A DNA stretch of 64,000 bases. It comes from Costertonia aggregata. Its GTDB lineage: Bacteria > Bacteroidota > Bacteroidia > Flavobacteriales > Flavobacteriaceae. The stretch covers positions 1,709,501 through 1,773,500 of the forward strand of contig NZ_CP058595.1 of the NCBI RefSeq assembly GCF_013402795.1. Reading direction: 5' to 3'. The position numbers and the translations under genes were made by a program. Within the stretch, counting starts at the first letter, position 1; every line of letters starts with the position of its first letter. Under the pieces are notes generated by a model, which worked only from the letters and a program-made list of their open reading frames with translations, did not search any database and had not been told where the DNA came from. Below are positions 1-10,746 of this stretch, in pieces.

Positions 1-3000
1 GCTTGGTAAGTATCGGGTTTTGAAATGATTCTGTGTTTGTATTGCTCTCCCGTTCCGATTTTTTACCCTGCTTCATAGCGGCGTTTTCCAACTTCAACAA
101 CTCATATTGAATCGTATTGATTTTATTCAGGTTGCGCTGAGTTACACCATTCTCCAACAAATCATTCTCGAAATCCTCCATTTGGCGCAGTAATTTATGA
201 CCAAGCTTTTTATCCTTTTGATTTATCATGTCCTCTAGCTGCTTTTCTAACTGTTGCCTAATGTTCTGCTGCTCTTTATATATTTCATAAAGTTCTTTCA
301 ATTCTTCTTCACTAGGCTGCTGGCCTACTCCTTCTCCGTTTTCTTTACCTTGTCCCTTACCATTGGCTTTGCCACTTTCCCCGTTCTTCCCGTTTTCGTT
401 TTCACTACCGTTCCCGTCTTTTTGCCCTTGTGCATTTTTGCCCGCTTTAGCTTGACCGGGTTTCTCACCGCCGCTTTTCTTGCCCTCGTCTGCTTGTGGC
501 TTTCCCTGCCCTTGCTTTCCCATTCCTCCCATTTTTTGCTTTAACTGCCCTTGGCCCTTGATGATATCCGGTAATTGAAAATCTTCGCCTTTTCCTTGGC
601 CTTTACCCGAATTCATGCTCTGTTGCATATTGTCCAGTAATTTTGCCAAGAAATCAGCCAAACCATTTGAGGCGTTCAAAACGTATTTTTGATATGATAC
701 TCCTTGGTATATTTGATTTTCGGCCATACGGTCTAGCGACTTGTCAATGTTGTAATATACCTCGGTTATTTGTTCGTTTACGAATTCGGAAAGTTCCGGT
801 TGCCGGAGCGATAATGCAAAAAGGCTATCATCTACATGTTCAAAAAGCTCACGTAAATGTTGCTGTTGCCTTACCGTGTTGGAGAATTGAGAGACATCGA
901 CATCCATCTCTTCCATGCTTTCGTATAGGCTTTCCTGCTTGAAGGAAAACGTAATCAGGTTATCCAAAATCTGTCGCAACATTTCTGCGTCCTCAGAAAC
1001 CGATGAACCACCACCTGAAACCGACTGTTGGGCCGCTTCGCTCATTTCTCTCATTTTTTGGGCGGCGGCCTTTTGTTTTTGTTTTGCTTTATTGGCGCTG
1101 TTCCGCTTTTGTGGGGAATCCGAGGATTCATCAGAACCTTGGTGCTTTTTTATTTCTTCTAGAGCGTCTTTTTGATCATTCTTGACACTTTCGGCCTTTT
1201 TTTTGTCGAATTGTATATCGATTGGTTTTTTAAGAGCCTGGTTATCCTTCTTCAACTCATCGAATTCCTTTTCCAACTCATTAAACTGTTGGTTCATTTT
1301 CTCTTGTTCGGCATTCGTTGACTTCTCGCCGATATCTATTTTAGATAAAACCTCTTGTTTTTCCGCCAGTTTTTCCAAATCCTTGGCGAGTTGATTGGCC
1401 TTCTCGGTTACATAATACCGCTTGGTCAGTTCAAGTAGTTGCTCTAACCCCCTTTCGCTATTTTTCTGCTTTTTACCCAGTTCTTCCAAACGTTTGGCCA
1501 GTTCTTCCTTATTTATTTTTTCAGCTACTTTATTAAGTTCTTCCAACAATTTCTGATTTTTTTTAGCCTCTTGCTCCTGTCGTTCCAAACGCTCCTTCAA
1601 AAGTTGGTTAAGTTTGCTGTCCGTTTCGGTTTTGTCTAAATTTTCCTTCAGCTGTTTGCTGAACTTTTCCATAAGCTGTTCTTGCTGTTCCTGCTTTTGG
1701 AGAAAATTCTTTATTTGGTTTTTATCGTTAAAATTAAGTTGGTTCTTCTCTTTTTGCTCCTTATTGATTTCTTTTAAGGTCTCTTTTTGTTCCTTGTATT
1801 TTTCCAATGATTTATCCAGATTACCTATTATGGCTTGCTGGCTCTCCAGCTCTTTGTTCCGCAATTCATCATCGTTCAACAATTGTAGGCTAAAAACTTT
1901 GCTCTTGGCCGATTTCCCATTATGTATCGCATCATTATCAATAGCCTCAAAGTAAAAGCTGTAGGGCACGCCAGCTTCCAACTGCAGGCCCGATGGGTAG
2001 GTATAGTAAAATTGTTCGAAGTTTTTATTGGGCTTTCCCAATTCTATAATTTGTTTGGTGCCTGGTTCATTTTCGGGATAACAGATGAGCCGCAACCTAC
2101 TTAATTTGTAGTCATCGGAGGCTTCCCCGGTAAAATAGGCAATGTTGGGGTTTAATGAGTCCAAAATCCGTTTCACCTCAATCTTGGGGTAGGCATCCTT
2201 AATAACGGTAAAATTATAGTTCAGCTTTTCGTATTCTCGCACATTGGCATTTGACGTTGATATTTGATACCGAAGATTGCGGTATATACTTTTTTTCAGT
2301 TCAAATACGTTTTTGGATTTTATGAACAAAAGCATGGTGTCTTTCGTCAACAGGTTGACGTTATCAGTGTGTTTGCCCCTAATTTTCCAAGTTACGACCG
2401 TACCTTCGGGAAAGATAGCATTTCCTGTGCTTTTGATGGTTTCCGATGGTTTACTGGTATAGTTTGGATATGTCAGATGCAGGTCAAAGTTTTGGATAGA
2501 TGGTGTTTTTAGGGCATTCAAACTATATTCCCTTGATTGTATACCGTTCGCTATAAAATAGAAGGTGGATGATCGTAGCGGTGGTGTAAACGTATATTGA
2601 TACAGACCGTTTTGCTCCTGCAAAAGCATTTTTCTACCGTTTAACATGATAAAGACCTCCTCGGGCTTTACAGTTCCCTCGGTCATCACCTGTATCGTAA
2701 AGGCTTCGCTTTCAAGAACATCCAAATTGGAAGAAAGTAATTTAAACACAAAGGGGGCTGGCGGCTCATAGGCCAAGTCATAGTTTACCACCCTATCTGC
2801 AGAGCCAAAAAAAGAGCTTAGATTTCCGGATAGCCCCAAGACACCCAAAATTAATATGGGCACTGTCAAATATTTGACATATTTGAGGTTTTCCTTGAAA
2901 TTCACGGCCTTTACGAACGGTATGGGGTTCAGATTCCGCGAACGCTGTTCAATACTGGCCAGCAAAAGCTCGGACCTGTCAGTATCTTCAGCTAAATCCA

Positions 3001-3334
3001 AAAGGTTCAGCAACCGGTCGCCAACATCGGGGAAGTGCTTACCAATAAGTTGGGACGCCTCTTTATTGGTGATACCCTGTTTTAAGCGAAAGAGATAAAA
3101 AAGTGGGGTCAGTATATATTTGAACAGTAAGAGAGACTCTACACCAATACAAAATAACAAGAGCAAAAAACGCCAAGTAGAGTTAAGCCAAAGCAGATAT
3201 TCTATGCTCAAAACCAATATGAGGAACAAGGCGCCCAAGGCCATAAAAAGAAGTATTCCCTTGACCAACATTTTGGAATAGTACTTTCTGGTAAACTGTC
3301 GTAGCTTCTTGAGGATGGAATTATAACTGTTCAA
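1..3334 (-). CDS. DUF4175 family protein, C-terminus cut by window edge
   Basis: A single open frame runs on the - strand from about 3334 off the left edge (over 1,100 residues). The N-terminus has two hydrophobic segments (about residues 22-45 and 53-72), then a beta-rich extracytoplasmic region, then a very long Glu/Lys/Gln coiled coil and a Gly/Asn/Lys/Gln low-complexity tail. This is the layout of the large flavobacterial DUF4175 membrane proteins, whose function is unknown. No ATG fits the family N-terminus: the best start is TTG at 3334 (MNSYNSILKK...), because an in-frame stop lies at 3362-3364; ATG 3271 would remove part of the first conserved segment. It is divergent from gltX, with about 150 bp between them. 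Confidence 0.8.
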   Translation of the reverse strand, partial: MNSYNSILKKLRQFTRKYYSKMLVKGILLFMALGALFLILVLSIEYLLWLNSTWRFLLLLFCIGVESLLLFKYILTPLFYLFRLKQGITNKEASQLIGKHFPDVGDRLLNLLDLAEDTDRSELLLASIEQRSRNLNPIPFVKAVNFKENLKYVKYLTVPILILGVLGLSGNLSSFFGSADRVVNYDLAYEPPAPFVFKLLSSNLDVLESEAFTIQVMTEGTVKPEEVFIMLNGRKMLLQEQNGLYQYTFTPPLRSSTFYFIANGIQSREYSLNALKTPSIQNFDLHLTYPNYTSKPSETIKSTGNAIFPEGTVVTWKIRGKHTDNVNLLTKDTMLLFIKSKNVFELKKSIYRNLRYQISTSNANVREYEKLNYNFTVIKDAYPKIEVKRILDSLNPNIAYFTGEASDDYKLSRLRLICYPENEPGTKQIIELGKPNKNFEQFYYTYPSGLQLEAGVPYSFYFEAIDNDAIHNGKSAKSKVFSLQLLNDDELRNKELESQQAIIGNLDKSLEKYKEQKETLKEINKEQKEKNQLNFNDKNQIKNFLQKQEQQEQLMEKFSKQLKENLDKTETDSKLNQLLKERLERQEQEAKKNQKLLEELNKVAEKINKEELAKRLEELGKKQKNSERGLEQLLELTKRYYVTEKANQLAKDLEKLAEKQEVLSKIDIGEKSTNAEQEKMNQQFNELEKEFDELKKDNQALKKPIDIQFDKKKAESVKNDQKDALEEIKKHQGSDESSDSPQKRNSANKAKQKQKAAAQKMREMSEAAQQSVSGGGSSVSEDAEMLRQILDNLITFSFKQESLYESMEEMDVDVSQFSNTVRQQQHLRELFEHVDDSLFALSLRQPELSEFVNEQITEVYYNIDKSLDRMAENQIYQGVSYQKYVLNASNGLADFLAKLLDNMQQSMNSGKGQGKGEDFQLPDIIKGQGQLKQKMGGMGKQGQGKPQADEGKKSGGEKPGQAKAGKNAQGQKDGNGSENENGKNGESGKANGKGQGKENGEGVGQQPSEEELKELYEIYKEQQNIRQQLEKQLEDMINQKDKKLGHKLLRQMEDFENDLLENGVTQRNLNKINTIQYELLKLENAAMKQGKKSERESNTNTESFQNPILTK

Positions 3335-3482
3335 TTTCAGGAATTTTATTACCAAGATACTTTATGTTGGTAATTTAAATATCATAAATCCTGTTAAAAG
3401 GCACGTAAATAGATGTTGAAGACGGTTGCGCCTGTTCGTTTTTTCTTTCTACAATCCTATCTTTGCATATCAAAATAGATTT

Positions 3483-4994
3483 ATGAGTCAGAAAGTACGT
3501 GTTCGTTTTGCACCGAGTCCCACGGGGCCTTTACATATTGGCGGGGTTCGTACCGCCTTGTTCAATTATCTTTTCGCCAAAAAACATGATGGCGATTTTA
3601 TTCTACGCATTGAAGATACCGATCAAAACAGATATGTTGAGGGGGCCGAAAAGTATATTGTTGATGCCCTCAACTGGTGCAATATCCCATTTGATGAGGG
3701 TCCCGATAAGAACGGAGGCCATGGCCCATACCGTCAGAGCGAGCGCAAGCACTTGTATAAACAGTATACCGAGGCATTGGTTTCTATGGGAAAAGCCTAC
3801 TATGCCTTTGACACGGCCGAAAAATTGGATTTTCACAGGAAAGACCACGAAGCCAAGGGAAAAACCTTCATTTATAACTGGCACAATAGGCTCAAACTGG
3901 ATAATTCACTTTCGTTGACCCCCAAAGAATTAAAGACCAGATTGGATACAGGTGAGGATTACGTAATTCGGTTTTTGACCCCACCGGACGAAAAATTATA
4001 TCTGAAGGATGTCATACGCGGCGATATTGAAATAGATACTAACACCTTGGATGATAAGGTGCTTTTTAAAAGCGATGGTATGCCTACCTATCATTTGGCC
4101 AATATCGTTGATGATCATTTAATGCAGATTACGCATGTTATCCGGGGAGAAGAGTGGTTGCCTTCGCTGGCTTTGCACAAACAATTGTATGATGCCTTTG
4201 AGTGGAAAGCTCCGGTATTTGCCCATTTACCCTTGATCATGAAACCTGTGGGCAAAGGCAAGTTGAGCAAGCGCGATGGTGAAAAATTGGGTTTCCCTGT
4301 TTTTCCGTTATCCTGGAGCGAGTCCGAGGGGTATAAAGAAGCGGGGTTTTTTCCTGAAGCGGTAATCAACTTTTTAGCCATGCTGGGCTGGAATCCCGGT
4401 ACGGAACAAGAGATCTTTGACCTGGAAGAGCTTGTTCAAACCTTTAGTTTGGAACGTGTGAATAGATCTGGGGCCCGTTTTGACCCTGATAAGACCAAAT
4501 GGTATAATCAGCAATACTTACAGAAAAAAAACGATGCCGAACTTACCGGATTATTTATCCCTGTTTTGGGAAGGCATATTGATTTAAGTCTGGACATCGC
4601 CCAACCGGAAAGGGTTCAAAAGATTGTTGCATTGGTTAAAGAACGGGCGACTTTTGTGTCTGACTTTTGGGAGCTTTCCGATTATTTCTTTGTTTGCCCT
4701 AAGGAATACAATGAGAAAGCAGTGAAGAAACAATGGAAAGAAGACACCCCAAAACTTATGAACCAACTGGTATCTATTTTAGAAAATATAGAGGATTTCT
4801 CTTTTGAACATGTGGAAACCAAAGTAAAATCATGGATTAAAGCGCAAGACCTCTCTTTTGGAAAAGTGATGCCTCCTTTACGATTGTTGCTGGTCGGTGA
4901 CATGAAAGGACCCCATATCTTTGATATCATGGGCATGATAGGTAAACGGGAAAGCATCCATAGAATTAAAAATGCAATTAATGTGTTGGGTTAG
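3483..4994 (+). CDS. gltX: Glutamate--tRNA ligase
   Basis: Class I aminoacyl-tRNA synthetase (503 aa) that charges tRNA-Glu with glutamate in the cytoplasm. The protein opens with VRVRFAPSPTGPLHIGG, containing the HIGH-type nucleotide-binding motif, and carries the KMSKS-type loop as GKLSKRDGEK near residue 260. Length and order of blocks match bacterial GltX. The start at 3483 is chosen over an upstream in-frame ATG (3426) because the conserved family N-terminus begins at MSQKVRVRF. Transcribed away from the DUF4175 gene; followed by a 190-bp gap before the SPFH gene. Confidence 0.97.
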   Translation: MSQKVRVRFAPSPTGPLHIGGVRTALFNYLFAKKHDGDFILRIEDTDQNRYVEGAEKYIVDALNWCNIPFDEGPDKNGGHGPYRQSERKHLYKQYTEALVSMGKAYYAFDTAEKLDFHRKDHEAKGKTFIYNWHNRLKLDNSLSLTPKELKTRLDTGEDYVIRFLTPPDEKLYLKDVIRGDIEIDTNTLDDKVLFKSDGMPTYHLANIVDDHLMQITHVIRGEEWLPSLALHKQLYDAFEWKAPVFAHLPLIMKPVGKGKLSKRDGEKLGFPVFPLSWSESEGYKEAGFFPEAVINFLAMLGWNPGTEQEIFDLEELVQTFSLERVNRSGARFDPDKTKWYNQQYLQKKNDAELTGLFIPVLGRHIDLSLDIAQPERVQKIVALVKERATFVSDFWELSDYFFVCPKEYNEKAVKKQWKEDTPKLMNQLVSILENIEDFSFEHVETKVKSWIKAQDLSFGKVMPPLRLLLVGDMKGPHIFDIMGMIGKRESIHRIKNAINVLG

Positions 4995-5181
4995 GCAGGC
5001 TCTCAGATCTTAATCCGCAATTGCAGATTCATCTCTTTTCTACGGTTTCGTTCTACAGAAAAGAATTGTTCCTATGACTATCACTATTGCTTAAAATAGG
5101 CTTGTGTAACAAATTTCAAAAAAAAGATACAGATATAGTAAAGTCTTGTTATCTTCAATTTTAAACTTAAAACACTAAATT

Positions 5182-6117
5182 ATGGGAAGTCTCAGTTACA
5201 TTATTCCAATTGGTATTGTTCTCCTATTGGTCTTTTTTTCAACGGTTTTCATCGTAAAGCAACAAACTGCGGTCATTATTGAAACCTTCGGGAAATTTAC
5301 AAGCATCCGCCATGCGGGCATTCAATTTAAAATACCGTTCATTCAGCGAATCGCGGCGAGAGTTGGGCTAAAAATTCAACAGTTGGATGTTATTATAGAG
5401 ACCAAGACCTTGGACGATGTTTTCGTAAAGCTAAAGGTTTCGGTACAGTATGTGGTCATTAAAGAGAAAGTCTATGATGCCTTTTACAAGTTGGAATATC
5501 CCCACGACCAAATAACCTCTTTTGTTTTTGATGTGGTGCGCGCCGAGGTGCCCAAAATGAAACTGGACGATGTTTTCGTAAAAAAAGACGATATCGCCAT
5601 TGCCGTAAAGCGCGAACTACAGGAATATATGTCCGATTATGGGTATGACATAATAAAGACCTTGGTTACCGATATTGATCCTGATGCCCAGGTAAAGCAG
5701 GCGATGAATCGTATCAACGCATCGGAACGTGAAAAGATTGCCGCCCAGTTTGAAGGGGATGCGGCCCGTATACTTATCGTAGAAAAAGCAAAGGCGGAAG
5801 CAGAGAGCAAGCGCTTACAAGGGCAGGGTATCGCCGATCAAAGACGTGAAATTGCCCGAGGTTTGGAAGAATCCGTAGAGGTTTTGAACAAAGTGGGCAT
5901 CAATTCACAGGAAGCATCTGCGCTTATCGTAGTTACCCAACATTATGATACATTACAATCCATCGGGGAGGAAACCAATACCAACCTGATTTTGCTGCCC
6001 AATTCGCCACAGGCCGGCAGCGATATGTTGAACAACATGGTGGCTTCGTTTACCGCTAGCAACATGATCGGGGAATCTATGAAGAAAACCAATGTTAAGA
6101 CAAAAGACAAAGAATAG
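5182..6117 (+). CDS. SPFH/band-7 domain (stomatin-like) membrane protein
   Basis: 311 aa. An N-terminal hydrophobic segment (about residues 5-27) is followed by an SPFH/prohibitin-homology domain (FSTVFIVKQQTAVIIETFGKF onward is split here by the membrane anchor) and a charged Ala/Glu/Lys coiled coil (about 175-235) of the kind that drives oligomerisation. Similar to QmcA/stomatin-type scaffold proteins that form membrane microdomains; no enzymatic role is implied. The usual partner NfeD protease gene is not adjacent. A hairpin terminator follows at 6137-6170, so it is probably monocistronic. Confidence 0.88.
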   Translation: MGSLSYIIPIGIVLLLVFFSTVFIVKQQTAVIIETFGKFTSIRHAGIQFKIPFIQRIAARVGLKIQQLDVIIETKTLDDVFVKLKVSVQYVVIKEKVYDAFYKLEYPHDQITSFVFDVVRAEVPKMKLDDVFVKKDDIAIAVKRELQEYMSDYGYDIIKTLVTDIDPDAQVKQAMNRINASEREKIAAQFEGDAARILIVEKAKAEAESKRLQGQGIADQRREIARGLEESVEVLNKVGINSQEASALIVVTQHYDTLQSIGEETNTNLILLPNSPQAGSDMLNNMVASFTASNMIGESMKKTNVKTKDKE

Positions 6118-6136
6118 TGCTTTTTACATTTTAAGC

Positions 6137-6172
6137 AAAGAACCCCGCCTTAGCATGGTGGAGTTCTTTCGT
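6137..6172 (+). terminator. Rho-independent-like terminator after the SPFH gene
   Basis: Inverted repeat: AAAGAACCCCGCC pairs with GGTGGAGTTCTTT across a short loop, 20 bp after the stop codon. The T-tract after it is short (TTTCGTT), so efficiency is uncertain. Confidence 0.6.
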
Positions 6173-6518
6173 TAATGGCATTTTGCTATTGGTCTTGATA
6201 AATTTTTGAGTTTGAACGAATTTTAGGCAAATCCTATATTTAATTTACAAATCAATGTCGCATCTCTTTACATTGAAAAACTGATTCAATTGGTATTCTT
6301 TGTTTTCAATACAGATAAGGCAACAAAAAAAATAACTAGGTCTAAAATTTAGCTTTGATGTGCAAAAATGGATTTTGAGGCATGTTATTGTGTTTTTTCA
6401 TAACTAAATGAACCTATTTGCCGCTGAAAGCGCAAAAGTTACTGAAACGGCTTAAAAAAAGACCGAATTCAATAAGAAATACCGATTGATATATTATTAT
6501 GGATAGACGAAAACTATG
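6173..6518. other. Gene-free interval between SPFH gene and glnS
   Basis: About 350 bp of AT-rich sequence with no credible open frame, tRNA fold or repeat shared with the rest of the window. It lies between two genes that converge (SPFH on +, glnS on -). I see nothing functional beyond the terminator listed separately. Confidence 0.5.
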
Positions 6519-8204
6519 TCAGTCTTTCTGTTGAATCTTGGCCCAAGAATCCCGTAGGCCAACAGTTCTATTGAACACTAATTTTTTAGAGGTTGAATCC
6601 GGGTCAACACAAAAATAACCCAAACGTTGAAACTGGACCCTATCGCCAATCGCTGTGTCTTGTAAACTGGGTTCCAGATATCCTGTAATTACTTCAAGGG
6701 AATTGGGATTAATAAAATCCATAAAATCTTTATCCTTGTGGGTGTCCGGACTCTCATCGATAAACAAGCGGTCATATAACCTTACCTCAGCTTCCAAGGC
6801 GTGTTCAATCGAGACCCAATGCAGCGTTCCCTTTACCTTGCGCAAGCTCTCATTAGTGCCGCTACCGCTTTTGCTTTTTGAATCATAGGTACATTGAACT
6901 TCAGTTATATTCCCATCGGTATCTTTTGTACAGCTTTCCGCTTTTATGATATAGCCGTTCTTTAAACGGACTTCCCCACCTAGTTTAAGGCGAAAGAATT
7001 TTTTATTCGCCTCTTCCTTAAAATCAGCCTTTTCGATATACAGCGTTTGAGAAAAAGGAACTTTTCGAGAGCCGGCAGAAACATCTTCGGGATTGTTTTC
7101 AGCGTCCAGCCATTCCGTTTCTCCTTCGGGGTAGTTGATAATCACAACTTTTAAAGGATCCAAGACCGCCATGGCCCTTGGGGCGATTTTGTTCAGATGT
7201 TCACGCACATGAAACTCCAGCAAAGAGACATCAATCAAGTTATCTCTTTTTGCTATGCCTATGGTGTCGGCGAAATTTCGAATGGATTCTGGTGTGTAGC
7301 CTCTTCTTCGCAGTCCCGAGATAGTGGGCATACGTGGGTCGTCCCAACCGGTGACAATGCCTTCTTCCACCAACTTTAATAACTTTCTTTTACTTACAAC
7401 GGTGTGGCTTAAATTTCTTCGGGCGAATTCCCGTTGTTTGGGCCTAATCTTGCCCTCTTCCACAACCTGATCCAAACACCAATCGTACAGTTCCCTATGC
7501 ATGGCAAACTCGAGAGTACACAATGAATGTGATACTTGCTCAATATAGTCGCTCTCGCCGTGTGTCCAATCGTACATTGGGTAAATACACCAATCGGTAT
7601 TTGTTCTATGGTGTGCTTTGTGCAAAACCCGATATAAAATAGGGTCCCGCATAAGCATATTGGACGAGGCCATATCTATTTTTGCCCGCAGCACATGGGT
7701 GCCTTCCTCAAAATCGCCGCATTTCATGCTCTCGAACAAATCCAAATTCTCTTCAACCGTTCTATTTCTGTATGGGCTTTCCGTTCCCGGTGCATTGGGT
7801 GTGCCCTTTTGGGTTGCCATTTCCTCGGAAGATTGGCTGTCCACATAGGCTTTTCCATCTTTTATCAACTGAACGGCCCAATCATACAATTGCTGAAAAT
7901 AATCGGATGCATAGCACTTCTTGTCCCATTCAAAGCCCAACCAAGCGACGTCCCGTTTGATAGCGTCTACATATTCCTGTTCTTCCTTGGCGGGATTGGT
8001 GTCGTCAAACCTAAGGTTTACCGGAGCATTATACCGCAGGCCCAAGCCAAAATTTAGGCAAATTGAGCTCGCATGGCCAATGTGCAGATAGCCGTTGGGT
8101 TCCGGTGGAAATCGAAAACGCAAATCAGCTCTTGAAAAGCCGTTTTTCAAGTCTTCCTCAACAATGTGCTCTATAAAATTCAAGGGTTTTGAAGCCTCTT
8201 CCAT
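6519..8204 (-). CDS. glnS: Glutamine--tRNA ligase
   Basis: 561-aa class I synthetase charging tRNA-Gln directly. FPPEPNGYLHIGHASS holds the HIGH motif (about residue 35) and VVSKRKLLKLV the KMSKS-like loop (about residue 270); the C-terminal half forms the two anticodon-binding beta-barrels typical of GlnS. Having both gltX and glnS in one window fits organisms that charge Gln directly; the two genes are not in one operon. The start at 8204 is the only ATG giving the family N-terminus. The 8205-8480 gap upstream separates it divergently from the type B sorted protein. Confidence 0.96.
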   Translation of the reverse strand: MEEASKPLNFIEHIVEEDLKNGFSRADLRFRFPPEPNGYLHIGHASSICLNFGLGLRYNAPVNLRFDDTNPAKEEQEYVDAIKRDVAWLGFEWDKKCYASDYFQQLYDWAVQLIKDGKAYVDSQSSEEMATQKGTPNAPGTESPYRNRTVEENLDLFESMKCGDFEEGTHVLRAKIDMASSNMLMRDPILYRVLHKAHHRTNTDWCIYPMYDWTHGESDYIEQVSHSLCTLEFAMHRELYDWCLDQVVEEGKIRPKQREFARRNLSHTVVSKRKLLKLVEEGIVTGWDDPRMPTISGLRRRGYTPESIRNFADTIGIAKRDNLIDVSLLEFHVREHLNKIAPRAMAVLDPLKVVIINYPEGETEWLDAENNPEDVSAGSRKVPFSQTLYIEKADFKEEANKKFFRLKLGGEVRLKNGYIIKAESCTKDTDGNITEVQCTYDSKSKSGSGTNESLRKVKGTLHWVSIEHALEAEVRLYDRLFIDESPDTHKDKDFMDFINPNSLEVITGYLEPSLQDTAIGDRVQFQRLGYFCVDPDSTSKKLVFNRTVGLRDSWAKIQQKD

Positions 8205-8480
8205 ACCATCAAAATTTGAAGCACAAAAGTAGGAAAAATGGCCGGATAAAGGCTCATGGGAAACGGCATACCATGCAAAAAATGGATTTCACAACGATTT
8301 TAAAGAACACTACAACATAAAATTTCTTGAAGTCCCGTTATATGCCATATTTGTTGTTGAGTCGTATGGTAGCTTGTCGATCAGTCGTAAAAAAGAACAA
8401 TTAACCAAGAAATTGTACGTTATGTCGGTACCCATATCCCGTTCATACTCAAATTTTTAGTTTCCCAAAACTACCTACTT

Positions 8481-10742
8481 ATGAAAACAAAATTACTCGA
8501 CAAAGTATTCTTTCCCTTGGCAATCCTTCTGCTTATGGGAACTTCACAAACGTATTCACAAACACTTAATGCCCCTACTGCTGCACCGAATCAAACACCT
8601 CCAATCGGGTCAACGCCATGGAGCTCTGCGTGTGCTTCAAGCACATTCAACGATTATTGGGTGAATTTCAAATGGACGCCACCAGTCGTAAATTCGGGCA
8701 ACGAGTTTATTCTTGAACTTTCCGATGCTTCCGGTGATTTTAGCAACCCTATTGAATTGGCCAAAGACGGTACAAAAAACACGAGTTTTGATTTCTTCTT
8801 TCAATTTACATTGCCTACCGATACCAGAGGAGAAGGCTATAAAATGAGGGTTCGGAGTACCGATCCTGCTATAATAGGGGCGGAATCCGAAGCCTTTGCC
8901 ATGTATTATAAAGACTTTGACTCACCTTCGCTTATTAGCGAAGATGGTAACGGCACAATACCCCCGGGCGGGGCAATACAAATATGCGACGGGGCTTCCA
9001 TTGTGCTTGCGCCACACAATATACCTGCTGCCAATACCTATCAGTATAATTGGTACAGGAGCGGAACTTTATTGGCCGAAAAATCATTCGAATTGACCGT
9101 AAATCAAGTAGGCATGTACCAAGTAGAGGTAGATTACGGTACGTGTTCTATTTCTGGTGGTGGCACGCTATCCAATATAATTGATGTTACCTTGGGCTCT
9201 AGTCTTGGTCTTGCTATCAACCCACCTAGTAAAACAGATTTATGTAGTGGTGAAACTGCTTCGTTGCAGGCCAACATTACAGGACAAGGATTGACCTATA
9301 CATGGTTCAAAGATGGTGCTGCCATAACTTCCCCTACAGTAGATGCTGACACATATATTGTAGATGCCTCTGTAGCGGGGTTTGAAGGCGATTACACTGT
9401 TGAAATAAGTGGCCCCGACACGTGTTTGGAACTTTCTTCCGCAATAACCATTACCAATGCGGGTATTTTTACCGTAACCCGGTCAAACCCCGAAAATATG
9501 GTGCTGTTGCCAAGCCAGCCCTTAAATTTGAGCGTAACTACCACGGCAGGTACGCCCGTATATCAATGGTATAGGAACGGATCCGCAATTTCTGGAGCGA
9601 ATGCTGCTTCATTGGAGGTTTCACAAGAGGGGACGTATTATGCTGAAGTGTCCCAAAGTGGTGGTGCCTGTGCTTCGACTGCCATTAACTCGGAAACGAC
9701 TACGGTAGTCTCACCAGCTTCCTTTGTATTGGTAGCCGATTACGCATCAACCTATGCTGCATGTGAAAACCCTAGTATTGTATTGGAAGTAGAAACCATT
9801 AACGCCGTTGCTACCGATGGCACGGTGACCGATGTGACATCAGATTTGATTTCAAGCTTTACCTACCAATGGAAAAAGGATGGTGTTGCCATTCCGGGTG
9901 CAACATCCTCGAATATCAGCCTTACAGATATTACTGAAAACGGAAATTATGAAGTTGATGGTGAGATAACCACCTATACCGCTACATCAAACCCACTTCC
10001 GGTACAACTTATCGTAAATGAAACCTTAACCATTACCAGTACAGGTGTCGTAAGCTGCGGGCCTTCAGAAATCATAACCATGACCACAACAACCGATTTG
10101 ACCGGACAAAGTTTTGATTGGTTCCGTAACGGTACAAATCTCAACAATGGCGATGCTGTTTTGAATATCACCGAGCCTGGAACATACCAATTGGTTTTAG
10201 ACAGAAATGGATGCCCCTTGCGTTCCAATGAAATCATAGTCTCACCCCTAGATCCGGCTTTGATCAGTTTGGATTCCGATACCGATGTCATATTCCCGGA
10301 AGGTACTACAAGGACCGTAACAGCTTCTGGTGGAACTGCATACCAATGGTTTGATGCCAATAACGTAGCCATTTCAAATTCCAGTTCGGTAACCTTAACG
10401 GAAGAAGGTGAATATACACTTTTAGCCAACATAGATAACTGCCAAATAACGAGACAATTAACTGTTACATATCAAGACACCTTTAGGGTGCCCAATGTAA
10501 TCACTGTAAACGGTGATGGCATTAATGACCAATGGGTGATACCCAACACATACTCCAACGACCCAGAAGTAAATGTTATCATTTATAATGGTAATGGGGA
10601 AGAAGTTTTTAATGAATTTGATTATCAAAATAACTGGCCTGCTTCATCGGTAACGTTCCAAAAACAAAATATGGTTTTTTATTATACCATTAGGAACGCC
10701 AACGAAACCTTGAAGCAAGGCACAATAACCGTTATACGCTAG
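8481..10742 (+). CDS. Type IX-secreted protein with Ig-like repeats and type B sorting domain
   Basis: 753 aa. Signal peptide at residues 1-26 (cleavage after TYSQ). The middle consists of several Ig-like/PKD-like repeats, each with a YxWYRNG or TWFKDG strand and paired cysteines. The last ~90 residues (VPNVITVNGDGINDQW ... GTITVIR) match the gliding-motility-associated C-terminal domain (CHU_C, type B), which directs export by the type IX secretion system. The next gene begins 4 bp downstream, so the two form an operon; that partner is a PorP/SprF-like protein, as usual for type B substrates. Function probably cell-surface adhesion; ligand unknown. Confidence 0.88.
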   Translation: MKTKLLDKVFFPLAILLLMGTSQTYSQTLNAPTAAPNQTPPIGSTPWSSACASSTFNDYWVNFKWTPPVVNSGNEFILELSDASGDFSNPIELAKDGTKNTSFDFFFQFTLPTDTRGEGYKMRVRSTDPAIIGAESEAFAMYYKDFDSPSLISEDGNGTIPPGGAIQICDGASIVLAPHNIPAANTYQYNWYRSGTLLAEKSFELTVNQVGMYQVEVDYGTCSISGGGTLSNIIDVTLGSSLGLAINPPSKTDLCSGETASLQANITGQGLTYTWFKDGAAITSPTVDADTYIVDASVAGFEGDYTVEISGPDTCLELSSAITITNAGIFTVTRSNPENMVLLPSQPLNLSVTTTAGTPVYQWYRNGSAISGANAASLEVSQEGTYYAEVSQSGGACASTAINSETTTVVSPASFVLVADYASTYAACENPSIVLEVETINAVATDGTVTDVTSDLISSFTYQWKKDGVAIPGATSSNISLTDITENGNYEVDGEITTYTATSNPLPVQLIVNETLTITSTGVVSCGPSEIITMTTTTDLTGQSFDWFRNGTNLNNGDAVLNITEPGTYQLVLDRNGCPLRSNEIIVSPLDPALISLDSDTDVIFPEGTTRTVTASGGTAYQWFDANNVAISNSSSVTLTEEGEYTLLANIDNCQITRQLTVTYQDTFRVPNVITVNGDGINDQWVIPNTYSNDPEVNVIIYNGNGEEVFNEFDYQNNWPASSVTFQKQNMVFYYTIRNANETLKQGTITVIR

Positions 10743-10746
10743 ACCA

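Noticed and set aside
254-3098. Several short + strand frames in the first 3 kb
   Set aside because: They are reflections of the long DUF4175 coding frame on the - strand.
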